DNA from: an uncultured Lachnospiraceae bacterium
GTDB taxonomy: Bacteria > Bacillota > Clostridia > Lachnospirales > Lachnospiraceae
Assembly (NCBI GenBank): GCA_902775895.1
Contig: CACYNO010000002.1
Coordinates: 124,001 to 188,000, forward strand
Reading direction: 5' to 3'
Length of the DNA: 64,000 nucleotides
The position numbers and the translations under genes were made by a program. A model generated the notes under the pieces. The model made no database searches, was not told the origin of the DNA, and saw only the letters and a list, made by a program, of their open reading frames with translations. Positions 1 through 7,640 of this stretch are shown piece after piece; positions within the stretch are counted from its first letter, which is position 1, and the number at the start of each line of letters is the position of its first letter.

Positions 1-18
1 TTACGAGAAGTAAATTAA
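1..18 (+). CDS. 3' end of an upstream gene, probably the partner ABC permease (partial)
   Basis: The first 18 bases read in frame as Leu-Arg-Glu-Val-Asn followed by a TAA stop, four bases before the next start codon. In peptide/nickel ABC operons a DppB/NikB-type permease usually sits directly upstream of the DppC/NikC-type permease, so this is probably its C-terminus. Five codons cannot prove this; the call rests on position. Confidence 0.4.
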   Translation, partial: LREVN

Positions 19-22
19 CAAG

Positions 23-880
23 ATGAAAAGTTTTAAGAGAAAGACAAAGGCTAAAAAATTAAATTATAAGGCTGTAAAGGTAAGGCTTATTATATTTTCG
101 GCTCTTGTTGCGGCGCTTATCGTGATAAGCCTTATTGCGCCTCTTATAGAGCCTAATGACCCGTATGCCACCAGTTCGGCGAATATGAGACAGGGTCCGG
201 GAGGTCAGTTCCCCTTTGGGACGGACAGCCTGGGACGTTGTGTTTTTTCCCGCGTCCTGGCAGGGGCTTTTACATCCATCTTCTCAAGTATCTTTCTTGT
301 GGCTGTGTCATTCGGAGCAGGAACCATCATAGGGATGTTCTGCGGATATTTCGGAGGTATCGTGGATACAATCATCATGCGTATCACTGATGCGCTTCTT
401 GCCTTTCCGCAAATGGTGCTGGCCATAGCGGTGGCGGGTGTACTGGGTGGGAATCTTACCAATGCCCTGATCGCCATAGGTATCACCAGTTGGACTCTGT
501 ATGCGCGACTTGCCAGAGGTCAGACCTACAGCATAAAAAACGAGACCTTTATAGCGGCCCTGAAGTTAAGCGGTGTAAGTAATATGAGGATAATGTTCCG
601 TCATATCCTGCCCAATATCTTCAGACCTCTTATCGCTACAGCCTGTACTCAGATAGGAACAACCATGATCTATATATCAGGTCTTTCCTTTTTGGGACTG
701 GGGGTAATACCTCCTGCAGCAGAGTGGGGATCCATGATAAACGAAGCCAGGGGGTATTTCCAGCTTACTCCATGGGCGGTAATAGGTCCTTCCATAGCGA
801 TGCTTATTACCATACTGATCTTCAACTTTTTTGGAGATGCTGTACGGGATATGACGGAGGTGCGTGGCAATGGCAGATGA
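23..880 (+). CDS. ABC transporter permease, DppC/NikC/OppC type
   Basis: Inner-membrane permease of a peptide or nickel importer (BPD_transp_1 family). The 285 residues match the usual length. A basic N-terminus leads into a membrane segment at about 20-42. The conserved FGTDSLGR motif of DppC-type N-termini is at about 65-72, and the cytoplasmic loop that couples to the ATPase (the EAA region, AALKLSGV...HILPN) is at about 178-198. About six membrane segments are visible. The 3' end overlaps the next ATPase gene, so the importer is translated as an operon. The substrate cannot be read from this subunit; dipeptides, oligopeptides and nickel are all possible. Confidence 0.92.
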   Translation: MKSFKRKTKAKKLNYKAVKVRLIIFSALVAALIVISLIAPLIEPNDPYATSSANMRQGPGGQFPFGTDSLGRCVFSRVLAGAFTSIFSSIFLVAVSFGAGTIIGMFCGYFGGIVDTIIMRITDALLAFPQMVLAIAVAGVLGGNLTNALIAIGITSWTLYARLARGQTYSIKNETFIAALKLSGVSNMRIMFRHILPNIFRPLIATACTQIGTTMIYISGLSFLGLGVIPPAAEWGSMINEARGYFQLTPWAVIGPSIAMLITILIFNFFGDAVRDMTEVRGNGR

Positions 881-1817
881 GATACTCCGTGTAGAAGACT
901 TAAGTGTATCCTACGGAAAAGGAAATATGATCTCAGGGGTGAATTTCACCGTTACCAAGGGAGAGATAGTATGCTTTCTGGGTGAGAGCGGATGCGGAAA
1001 GTCTACTCTTCTGAAGGCTATAATGAATATTCCCGAGCTTGAAACGGTGATAACAAAAGGAAAGATCATATTTGAAGGAAAAGATATAACTTCTTTTTCG
1101 GACAAAGAGATAAGGAGTATGGCGGGTAAGAACATAGGCATGGTGCTCCAGCATCTCGGGGGGGCTTTCAATCCTCTGCGTACATTTGAAGCCCAGTTTA
1201 AGGAGGCTCTTTACAGTCATGACATGGAATATGATTTCGAAAAAGTAAAGGAGACTTTTGCACAGCTCAATCTCCCTGATGCGGAAAGGATAATAAAGAG
1301 CCGTCCGTACGAGATGAGTGGCGGAATGATCCAGCGTATAGCGATTGCCATGACTATGATTCTTGGTCCTGAGCTTCTTTTATGTGATGAGCCTACATCT
1401 GCATTAGATGTTACTACACAAAAAATGGCAATGGAGCAGCTTATGAAGATGAGGGAAATCTTAAGCACTACCATTCTTCTTGTTACTCATAATCCCGGCA
1501 TTCCGTCTATGATGGCGGATAAGGTGGGAGTTATGTACGCAGGTCATCTTGTGGAGTATGGAAAGACTCATCAGGTACTTCATTCCCCTGCACATCCTTA
1601 TACAAAGGCGCTTATAGGAGCGATTCCTACGTTTGACTTTAAGCTGCCTAAGGGCCTTGAGGGGCAACCGCCTTTGAACGGAGCAGATATGGAAAAATGT
1701 GCATTTTCAGAGAGGTGTCCGATCTGCAAGGAAGGAGATTGTATCTGTGGCAATGATCCCTATACTCTCAAAGAGATTTGCAAAGATCATTGTGCCACAT
1801 GTTTTAAGAGAGACTAA
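870..1817 (+). CDS. ABC transporter ATP-binding protein, DppD/NikD type
   Basis: Cytoplasmic ATPase that powers the importer. From the ATG at 870 it is 315 residues. Walker A GESGCGKST is at 38-46, the Q-loop region follows VLQHLGG at about 92-98, the signature MSGGM is at 149-153 and Walker B LLLCDEPTSALD at about 170-181. The C-terminus has the oligopeptide-transporter tail with a cysteine cluster (CAFSERCPIC...C.C) typical of the family. A GTG at 864 would also open the frame, but GGAGG at 856-860 is spaced nine bases from the ATG at 870 and only three from the GTG, so 870 is preferred. It overlaps the permease gene by 11 bases. Confidence 0.92.
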   Translation: MADEILRVEDLSVSYGKGNMISGVNFTVTKGEIVCFLGESGCGKSTLLKAIMNIPELETVITKGKIIFEGKDITSFSDKEIRSMAGKNIGMVLQHLGGAFNPLRTFEAQFKEALYSHDMEYDFEKVKETFAQLNLPDAERIIKSRPYEMSGGMIQRIAIAMTMILGPELLLCDEPTSALDVTTQKMAMEQLMKMREILSTTILLVTHNPGIPSMMADKVGVMYAGHLVEYGKTHQVLHSPAHPYTKALIGAIPTFDFKLPKGLEGQPPLNGADMEKCAFSERCPICKEGDCICGNDPYTLKEICKDHCATCFKRD

Positions 1818-1823
1818 AGTTTT

Positions 1824-2570
1824 ATGGAAGAGACGATTCTTGAAGTAAAAAATGCGGTTCGCATATATAAAAAGCACGGAAAAGAGTTAAAAGCTCTTGA
1901 TGATATCAGTCTTGTATTAAAGAAAGGTGAGTTTCTGGGGATCGTAGGGGAAAGCGGAAGTGGTAAGAGTACTATTTTGCGCCACATTGCCTGCCTTGAT
2001 AAGCTCACATCAGGGAATCTTTTTTTTAAGGGGGAGGAGTATACCGGATCCAAGCCACAGCAGATGTGTAAAAAAATGCAGATGGTTTTTCAGGATCCGT
2101 TAGGTTCTTTTGATCCTCATTTGAAGATGACTAATATCTACAAAGAAATTTATCCGATCATGCCTGCGGAGGATAAATTGGCAAAGATCGAAGAACTTTT
2201 GGGGCAGATGGGGCTGGACAAAGAGCTTCTTGATAAAAGACCGAACCAGATAAGCGGAGGTCAGTGCCAGAGGATGGCTATTGTCAGAGCGCTTGCCATA
2301 GAGCCGGAGGTGCTCCTTTGTGATGAAGCCACCAGCGCATTGGATGTATCGGCCCAGGCTATAATCGTAGGTCATTTATCCAAACTGAAGGAAAAAGGCA
2401 TTTCCATGATATTTGTATCTCACGACCTTGCAGTAACCAGCAGTCTCTGTGACCGTATAATGGTATTCAGAAAAGGAAAATGTGTGGAAGAGGGAGAAAC
2501 CCGGAGATTGATAGAAGATCCAAAAGAAGAATATACAAAAGAATTACTATCTTCGGTTTTAAAAGTGTAA
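1824..2570 (+). CDS. ABC transporter ATP-binding protein, DppF/NikE type
   Basis: Second ATPase of the importer, six bases after the first. Walker A GESGSGKST, signature ISGGQCQR, Walker B VLLCDEATSALD and the switch histidine in FVSHDLAV are all present, so it should hydrolyse ATP. At 248 residues it is shorter than typical DppF (about 320) and lacks the C-terminal oligopeptide-transporter tail seen in its neighbour. Shortness of this kind is common in NikE-like subunits, which slightly favours a metal or metallophore importer, but this is weak evidence. Confidence 0.9.
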   Translation: MEETILEVKNAVRIYKKHGKELKALDDISLVLKKGEFLGIVGESGSGKSTILRHIACLDKLTSGNLFFKGEEYTGSKPQQMCKKMQMVFQDPLGSFDPHLKMTNIYKEIYPIMPAEDKLAKIEELLGQMGLDKELLDKRPNQISGGQCQRMAIVRALAIEPEVLLCDEATSALDVSAQAIIVGHLSKLKEKGISMIFVSHDLAVTSSLCDRIMVFRKGKCVEEGETRRLIEDPKEEYTKELLSSVLKV

Positions 2571-2577
2571 CAAACCT

Positions 2578-3984
2578 ATGCTAAAAAAACAAAATACCAT
2601 AAATTTTACCGAAGGCAGATTTGAGAAAAAGATAATACGTTTCGTGATACCTTTGATGCTGGCGTATCTTTTTCAGCAGATGTACAACTCGGCAGATCTT
2701 ATATTTTCGGGAAATTATATCGGCAAAGAAGCATCGGCTGCCATCGGGGCAAGTTCGATGCTTATTACTCTTGCAATAGGACTTTTCGGCGGATTATCCG
2801 TTGGTATGGGCATACTTTTTTCAAAGGCATACGGTGCCCATGATTTTAAGGCTCAGGACAGACTCGGAAGGCTTGTCATGCTTCTCTCAATATCGGTAGG
2901 AGGAGCGCTCACTGTCCTGGGTCTTATTTTTGCGCCTGTGGCACTAAGTCTTATGCAGACTCCCGATGATATTCTTGCTATGGCATCTTCATATATCCGC
3001 ATTTATTTTCTAAGTATAATTCCCATGATGCTTTTTAATATGTCCGCAGGGGTGCTCAGAGCCGCAGGTAATTCCCGAAGTCCCATGATCTTCCAGACTA
3101 TAGGAGGGGGTATAAATGTGATTTTGGACTGGCTCTTTATCACATCATGGCATGACGGGATACTAGGGGTGGCGGCGGCAAGTGTAATTGCTCAGACGTT
3201 TTCTGCTGTTGCGACTTATGTATATTATCTCAGGGATAAGAAAAAGCATTTTGAGACCCACCGTGAAATGGGAGATCTTAAAGAATGGAAAAAGGATGAC
3301 TACGACGTGCCCGCATCCATAAAGGGTATGGTGCAGGCTATCTTTGCCCTGGGGCTTCCCGTGGGCATCCAGAATATGATGATGACCCTGTCCAACGTAT
3401 TTGTCCAGGCAAATATCAATATCCTGGGAGTTGATGCTATTGCCGCATTTACGGACTATTACAAGATAGAGCTGTTTCTTTATTACCCGATCATTTCCTT
3501 CGGGCAGGCAGTGCTGTTCATGGTGGGGCAGAACCTGGGAGCCCAGAAGTATGACCGGATAAAGCTTGCCATAAAAGCCACATTAAAGATCTCCCTGCCG
3601 CTTGTGGCGGTGATAGAGGTGGCGCTGTTTATATTCTGCGGGTTCTTTTACGGGATATTTTCACCCCAGCAGGAGGTCATAGAACTTGGAGTTCAGATGA
3701 CAAGGCTTACCACACCTTTCTATCTTATTTACGCTTTTCTTGAGGTTTATTCCAATGCGGCAAGAAGCCTGGGAAAGACAAAGAGTGCCATGATAGTATC
3801 CATTGTCTGCTTTGCGGGGATGCGTGCCGGGATGCTGGCGGTGTACCGGGCTGCAGGGATACTCGGCATACTGAACGTTGCAGCCATATATCCCATTACC
3901 TGGGGGATCGCAGCGGTGTGGTATTTTATCATATGGAAAAAGGCGGCAAAAAAGATAGAGGATCATGCAACAGGAGGAGTTTAA
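2578..3984 (+). CDS. MATE family multidrug/sodium antiporter
   Basis: Inner-membrane exporter of the MATE family; members use sodium or proton gradients to expel drugs or metabolites. The 468 residues contain about twelve membrane segments in two homologous halves, with an N-terminal region (FVIPLMLAYLFQQMYNSADLIFSGNYIG) typical of the clostridial MATE group. It starts seven bases after the ATPase stop with only a weak ribosome binding site, so it is probably translationally coupled to the ABC operon. Substrate unknown. Confidence 0.92.
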   Translation: MLKKQNTINFTEGRFEKKIIRFVIPLMLAYLFQQMYNSADLIFSGNYIGKEASAAIGASSMLITLAIGLFGGLSVGMGILFSKAYGAHDFKAQDRLGRLVMLLSISVGGALTVLGLIFAPVALSLMQTPDDILAMASSYIRIYFLSIIPMMLFNMSAGVLRAAGNSRSPMIFQTIGGGINVILDWLFITSWHDGILGVAAASVIAQTFSAVATYVYYLRDKKKHFETHREMGDLKEWKKDDYDVPASIKGMVQAIFALGLPVGIQNMMMTLSNVFVQANINILGVDAIAAFTDYYKIELFLYYPIISFGQAVLFMVGQNLGAQKYDRIKLAIKATLKISLPLVAVIEVALFIFCGFFYGIFSPQQEVIELGVQMTRLTTPFYLIYAFLEVYSNAARSLGKTKSAMIVSIVCFAGMRAGMLAVYRAAGILGILNVAAIYPITWGIAAVWYFIIWKKAAKKIEDHATGGV

Positions 3985-4110
3985 ATGAGATCACAGGCAC
4001 AGATAAACGCACATTGGTCTGACAATGCAGACTGTTATAACGATAAGGAAAAGCTGCTTTTCGGAAATACACCTATGTTTATGATAAAATGCAAAAAAGC
4101 GCTGATGACG

Positions 4111-4140
4111 GCTCCCGTGTTTGAAGGCAGACATGGGAGC
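4111..4140 (+). repeat. Hairpin GCTCCCGTGT...ACATGGGAGC; possible terminator and relic of the palindromic repeat family
   Basis: A 10-bp stem (one G-T pair) around a 10-base loop, with U-rich sequence about 20 bases downstream, so it may end transcription of the ABC/MATE operon. The right arm GGCAGACATGGGAGC is nearly the reverse complement of GCTCCCGTGATCTGCC, the left end of the repeat copy at 22896. It could therefore be the collapsed end of one of these elements. Confidence 0.45.
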
Positions 4141-4207
4141 TGTTATCTATCAGTTTTATATTTTTTTGTGAAAACATCTCAAACAAAAACAATTCGATAT
4201 AAATGTC

Positions 4208-4236
4208 TTGACACTTTAGTCACAAAAAAGGATAAT
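4208..4236 (+). promoter_or_regulatory. Promoter for the sortase pair
   Basis: TTGACA at 4208-4213 and GATAAT at 4231-4236 are separated by 17 bases. The next coding start is at 4287. The promoter lies inside the remnant frame 3985-4251, which supports that frame being non-functional. Confidence 0.65.
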
Positions 4237-4286
4237 AATATAATGAGGTAAATAGGCCGTGAAACTAAAAAAAGAGGGTCAGCAAG

Positions 4287-5285
4287 GTGAAAAAAAGCAA
4301 GCGTTCAAAGAAAGTTCAGAACACGAGCGAAAAGAAACCGGAGACTAAACCGAAGTCTTCCGGTTCAGGGAAAAAGAGAAAAAAGAAGAAAAAGGGAAAT
4401 CCCATATTGACCATAATTCTCATAGTAGTTATGGCAGGAGGTCTGGGACTTTTGCTGTATCCATCTGTGGCGGATTACTGGAACTCTTTCCATCAGTCAA
4501 GGGCTATCGCGTCTTATCAGGAGACGGTTGATAACCTGAGTCGTGAAGAGTATGAGAAATTGTGGAATGAGGCAGTTGAATGGAACAAAAAACTGGCTGC
4601 CAATTACACGGGTCCTTACACCCTGACGGATTCAGAGATGGCGGAATACAACAGTATCCTGGATGTTACAGGTACCGGTATCATGGGATATGTGACGATC
4701 CAGAAGATAAGGGTTAAGCTGCCTATTTACCATGGTACCGATGAAGCCAATCTCCAGGTGGCCATCGGACATTTGGAGTGGTCTTCGTTTCCTGTGGGTG
4801 GCGAGGACACCCACTGCGTAATATCGGGTCACCGTGGTCTGCCCAGTGCCAAGCTTCTTACGAGTATAGACAGGCTCAATATCGGTGACACGTTCATGCT
4901 TACCACATTGAACGATAACCTTACTTACGAAGTCGACCAGATCCTGGTGGTACTGCCTGAAGAGGTAAAGGATCTGTATCTGCAGAGCGGAAAAGATCTG
5001 TGCACACTTGTAACCTGTACGCCTTACGGCGTTAACTCCCATCGTTTGCTGGTGAGAGGTCACAGGATACCGAATGACCCCGGATTCAACTTTAACGCCC
5101 GTGCGGATGCCACAGTCATCGACCCGCTTATCGTAGCGCCGATACTGGCTGTTCCCGGCCTTGTAGCCCTTTTCATATGGGTAATGATGCAGGGAAGAAA
5201 AGGTCGAAAGAAAAAGAAAAAAGAAAGAGCAGAGAAAAAAGCAATAAAAAAAGAGGGAAAACGTGGAAAAACAGGAAAAACCTAA
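4287..5285 (+). CDS. Class C (pilin-polymerising type) sortase
   Basis: Membrane-anchored transpeptidase that joins LPxTG-type proteins to one another or to the wall. The 332 residues comprise a very basic cytoplasmic N-terminus, a membrane segment at about 39-60, an extracellular catalytic domain with the class C blocks MGYVTIQKI, LPIYHGT and FPVGGEDTHCVISGHRG, and a second C-terminal membrane segment followed by a Lys/Arg tail, the usual topology of pilus sortases. Catalytic residues visible are His182 (SGHRG), Cys244 (LVTCTPYG) and Arg253 (HRLLVRG). It starts with GTG and overlaps the next sortase gene by 23 bases. Candidate substrates in the window are the proteins at 31766 and 57388. Confidence 0.88.
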   Translation: MKKSKRSKKVQNTSEKKPETKPKSSGSGKKRKKKKKGNPILTIILIVVMAGGLGLLLYPSVADYWNSFHQSRAIASYQETVDNLSREEYEKLWNEAVEWNKKLAANYTGPYTLTDSEMAEYNSILDVTGTGIMGYVTIQKIRVKLPIYHGTDEANLQVAIGHLEWSSFPVGGEDTHCVISGHRGLPSAKLLTSIDRLNIGDTFMLTTLNDNLTYEVDQILVVLPEEVKDLYLQSGKDLCTLVTCTPYGVNSHRLLVRGHRIPNDPGFNFNARADATVIDPLIVAPILAVPGLVALFIWVMMQGRKGRKKKKKERAEKKAIKKEGKRGKTGKT

Positions 5286-5889
5286 AAAAAGGAAGAATAG
5301 AAGCAAAGTTTTTACCTGGCTTATAATCATAGGAGCTGCATGTCTGTGTATAGCAGGTGCTATTACTGCATCTAATTTTTACACGGAATTCACGGCTAAA
5401 AAGAATGCGGCGGAGATATCGGCTAAGGTAGAAGAACAGATAAGCGGGGATGACAAGGATAACAGTTATCTTATCAATCCTGATGTACCCATGAAGGTGG
5501 TGTGGATCGACGGAGTTCCATATGTGGGAAATCTTGAGATACCCTCACTTGATCTGAAACTTCCTATCATTGCGGACTGTACAGACCGCAATCTTAAGAT
5601 ATCTCCCTGCCGTTATGAGGACACCACTCCTTACAGAGATCATTTCATAATAGCAGGACACAATTACAGCGCACATTTCGGCAGACTTGTGGGAGCTGAT
5701 TATAAGTCAAAGGTTATATTTACTGATATGGATGAGAACGTCTTCGAATACGAGATAGGAGATGTGGAGACCATGCGCCCCACAGAGATCGAGCGAATGG
5801 ATACGGGAAGCTGGAGCCTGACGCTTTTTACCTGTGATTACAGTGGGAGAGCGAGAGTGGCTGTAAGGTGTTATGCGACGGACTATTAA
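5263..5889 (+). CDS. Sortase, class B/D-like
   Basis: Second sortase, 208 residues, GTG start inside the 3' end of the class C sortase gene. It has a basic N-terminus, one membrane segment at about 17-38 and a catalytic domain with His133 (IIAGHNY), Cys191 (LTLFTCDYSG) and a downstream arginine (R196 or R198). The LFTCDYSGRARVAVR context is typical of small clostridial sortases annotated as class B or D; I cannot place it firmly. A likely role is wall anchoring of the substrates that its class C partner polymerises (inference). Confidence 0.82.
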   Translation: MEKQEKPKKRKNRSKVFTWLIIIGAACLCIAGAITASNFYTEFTAKKNAAEISAKVEEQISGDDKDNSYLINPDVPMKVVWIDGVPYVGNLEIPSLDLKLPIIADCTDRNLKISPCRYEDTTPYRDHFIIAGHNYSAHFGRLVGADYKSKVIFTDMDENVFEYEIGDVETMRPTEIERMDTGSWSLTLFTCDYSGRARVAVRCYATDY

Positions 5890-5896
5890 GGGGATG

Positions 5897-5935
5897 TGGT
5901 TTGCCTTTGCAGATTGTAGAATACGGTTATGAAGA
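5897..5935 (+). repeat. Relic of the left end of the palindromic repeat family
   Basis: The stretch TTTGCCTTTGCAGATTGTAG with AATACGG and TGAAGA after it matches the left ends of the copies at 22896 and 30318 (TCTGCCTTTGCAGACTGTAG, then AATCCG and TGAAGAATT). The match stops at about 5935, so only the first 40 bases remain. It lies between convergent genes and is followed by AAGATCTTGCTTTTTT, which could help terminate transcription. Confidence 0.5.
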
Positions 5936-5956
5936 TCTTGCTTTTTTATTTAAAAA

Positions 5957-6472
5957 TTATCTTTCAAGAACTATAAAACCGTCCCTATAATCTTTAATGA
6001 TATAAGGATGAGTATCAGCGTATTCCCGTATCTTATCCCCCAACCCGTTTCTGACCAGATCTTCCATTACGGACACATCAATTTTATTTATTGCGGGGCA
6101 GGTGGGGGTGAGGCAGACTTTGCAGTCCCTCTCCGGCATACGCATATATCGCAGTGGCCATATTTTACAGTCGAATGGTTTTTCATCCTCTGGCAGGGAG
6201 CAGCCTTTTTCCGGATCAAGGAAAGGGCAGGTCACTTCTTCCTCCGGATCGTCTGTTTTATAAAATTTCGTCAGATCGGTCTGACCGTAAATAAGGCCTT
6301 TATCTGAATAGTTCCGGTATGCAACAGGTTCTCCGTTTACGGAAACAGTGTGCATCTTCATAAACTCTTCAGACAAGAGAGGTGTCTCCCACAGACTCTT
6401 TCGTCTGAATGAACAGCAGAACCTGCATTCGGCGCAGGTTTTTTTTGACAGAACGGCTGATAACATATTCAA
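5957..6472 (-). CDS. YkgJ-like cysteine-cluster protein
   Basis: 171 residues with an N-terminal CxxCxxCC motif (CAECRFCC) and further cysteines in TCPFLDPEKGCSLP, FDCKIWP, DCKVC and TPTCP. This matches the YkgJ/Fe-S oxidoreductase-like family, thought to bind zinc or an iron-sulfur cluster; its biochemical role is not established. It is alone on the minus strand, convergent with the sortases and divergent from the pilus operon, with its own promoter at 6514-6542. Confidence 0.8.
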   Translation of the reverse strand: MNMLSAVLSKKTCAECRFCCSFRRKSLWETPLLSEEFMKMHTVSVNGEPVAYRNYSDKGLIYGQTDLTKFYKTDDPEEEVTCPFLDPEKGCSLPEDEKPFDCKIWPLRYMRMPERDCKVCLTPTCPAINKIDVSVMEDLVRNGLGDKIREYADTHPYIIKDYRDGFIVLER

Positions 6473-6513
6473 TGATCCTTTCTTAAATACAGTGTTTTTA
6501 TACCGTTAACAGT

Positions 6514-6542
6514 AATATAGTTACAGTTACGAAATTTGTCAA
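6514..6542 (-). promoter_or_regulatory. Promoter for the YkgJ-like gene
   Basis: On the minus strand TTGACA (6542-6537) and TATATT (6519-6514) are 17 bases apart, about 40 bases upstream of the start codon. It is back to back with the pilus operon promoter at 6571. Confidence 0.65.
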
Positions 6543-6570
6543 AAAAAGCAAAAAAATTCCGAGAACCGTA

Positions 6571-6599
6571 TTGACAAATAATATATAAACCGTTAAAAT
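6571..6599 (+). promoter_or_regulatory. Promoter of the Tad/Flp pilus operon
   Basis: TTGACA at 6571-6576 and TAAAAT at 6594-6599 with a 17-base spacer. The first gene starts at 6705, leaving a leader of about 100 bases that contains the dyad at 6633-6657. Confidence 0.65.
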
Positions 6600-6632
6600 A
6601 CCGATATATTTTTCGAAAAATAATTTTTATTC

Positions 6633-6657
6633 TTAATGAATTGTATCAATTCAATTA
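6633..6657 (+). promoter_or_regulatory. Dyad in the leader of the pilus operon, candidate operator
   Basis: TTAATGAATTG and CAATTCAATTA flank a three-base centre (TAT). The inner six bases on each side are perfectly complementary and 9 of 11 match overall. It sits roughly 30-50 bases after the predicted transcription start and before the ribosome binding site, a place where a repressor could block the operon. No regulator can be named. Confidence 0.35.
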
Positions 6658-6704
6658 TTCCAAATTCTTAAAAAGACTTGAAAAGAGGCAGGAAAGGAGA
6701 TTTT

Positions 6705-7640
6705 ATGGGGAGAAATCCGAATATTATGATCGTTGACGAGGATGAGTTTTTCTTAAAACGCATGGGCGCAGCGGTGGGAGGTGGAGACAGATTTGCCTGC
6801 AGCGTAAAGGCTTTTTCCGACAGGAACAAGGCCCTGAAGGCATTAAAGAGCGACCCTCCGGACGGGCTTATCATTTCCGAGACATTTTTCGGGGATGATA
6901 TAAAAAGCATCTATCACGGACAGGTGAGTGTACTGGGTGAGGAAAAGACCGCAGGTACCGTGTCCAGATACAGCGGGGTGAGTGTGATACTGGGGACTTT
7001 GGGAGAAGTGGGAAACCTGGTCTTGAAGTCTCCCGGCAAAGGCCGCGAGAAGGTCATAGGTGTGTTTTCTTTTTGCGAGACAGGGATAAAGACAGCCTAT
7101 GCCCTCACAAAAGCCGGGAAGCTGGGAAGAGACCACAAGGTTTTATACATAAACCTTGATGAGTTCCCGTCATTTTCCGGAGAGGATGCTATGAGCTTTT
7201 CCGACGCCGTGTATGAGTTCAGGAAGAAATCTACCTTTAAAGGAGTTGATATTACCGAAAGGACGGGGAAAGGGGCAGGCTTCGAGTACCTTGGGCCTGC
7301 GGTCTGCCCGGAAGATATCTTAAACCGCACACCCGAGGATATGCGCCGGTTTACCGAGGCTCTTATAAACGAATGCGGTTATGACATGGTGATCCTTGAC
7401 ATGGGAAGACTTATCACAAGGGACTGGGATATGGACCTGTACTGCGATGAGACGGAGGCGGTGTGCCGTCCTTCTGTTGAGAGGCAGATGAACGGTCTTG
7501 AAAATTTCCTGTGGCATTCCGGCAGGACCAATCTGCTGGAGAAGATGCACAGGGTAAATGTAGCAGAAGATCTGGAGGGGTATACAGGAGAGTTGGAATG
7601 GGAGATGAATTCCGTAAAATGGATGAACCGGATGAAATGA
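6705..7640 (+). CDS. TadZ/CpaE-like pilus assembly protein
   Basis: First gene of the pilus operon. TadZ/CpaE proteins localise the Tad pilus machine at the inner membrane. The ATG at 6705 follows AAAGGAGA at 6693-6700, so an upstream TTG at 6678 is disfavoured; length 311 residues. The N-terminus (IMIVDEDEFFLKRM) looks like an atypical receiver domain. The second half is a ParA/MinD-like ATPase fold with strands VIGVFSF, KVLYINLDE and YDMVILDMG. The P-loop reads SFCETGIKTA instead of a KGGxGKT motif, so ATP binding may be weakened or lost. Confidence 0.75.
   Translation: MGRNPNIMIVDEDEFFLKRMGAAVGGGDRFACSVKAFSDRNKALKALKSDPPDGLIISETFFGDDIKSIYHGQVSVLGEEKTAGTVSRYSGVSVILGTLGEVGNLVLKSPGKGREKVIGVFSFCETGIKTAYALTKAGKLGRDHKVLYINLDEFPSFSGEDAMSFSDAVYEFRKKSTFKGVDITERTGKGAGFEYLGPAVCPEDILNRTPEDMRRFTEALINECGYDMVILDMGRLITRDWDMDLYCDETEAVCRPSVERQMNGLENFLWHSGRTNLLEKMHRVNVAEDLEGYTGELEWEMNSVKWMNRMK

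Larger units (their letters stand above)
3985..4251 (+). pseudogene. Remnant of a gene, possibly a truncated SAM-dependent methyltransferase
   Basis: The start codon directly follows the MATE stop (TAAATG) and has a GGAGG just upstream, so a coupled gene once began here. The first 25 or so residues (about RSQAQINAHWSDNADCYND) resemble the start of class I SAM methyltransferases (hxxxWxxxAxxY). After about residue 28 the sequence loses protein character and runs through a hairpin (4111-4140) and into the promoter for the next gene (4208-4236). I read it as an N-terminal stub left by a deletion. The methyltransferase assignment is tentative. Confidence 0.4.

Noticed and set aside
4239..4244. 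TATAAT as the -10 for the TTGACA at 4208
   Set aside because: The spacer would be 25 bases; GATAAT at 4231 gives the normal 17.
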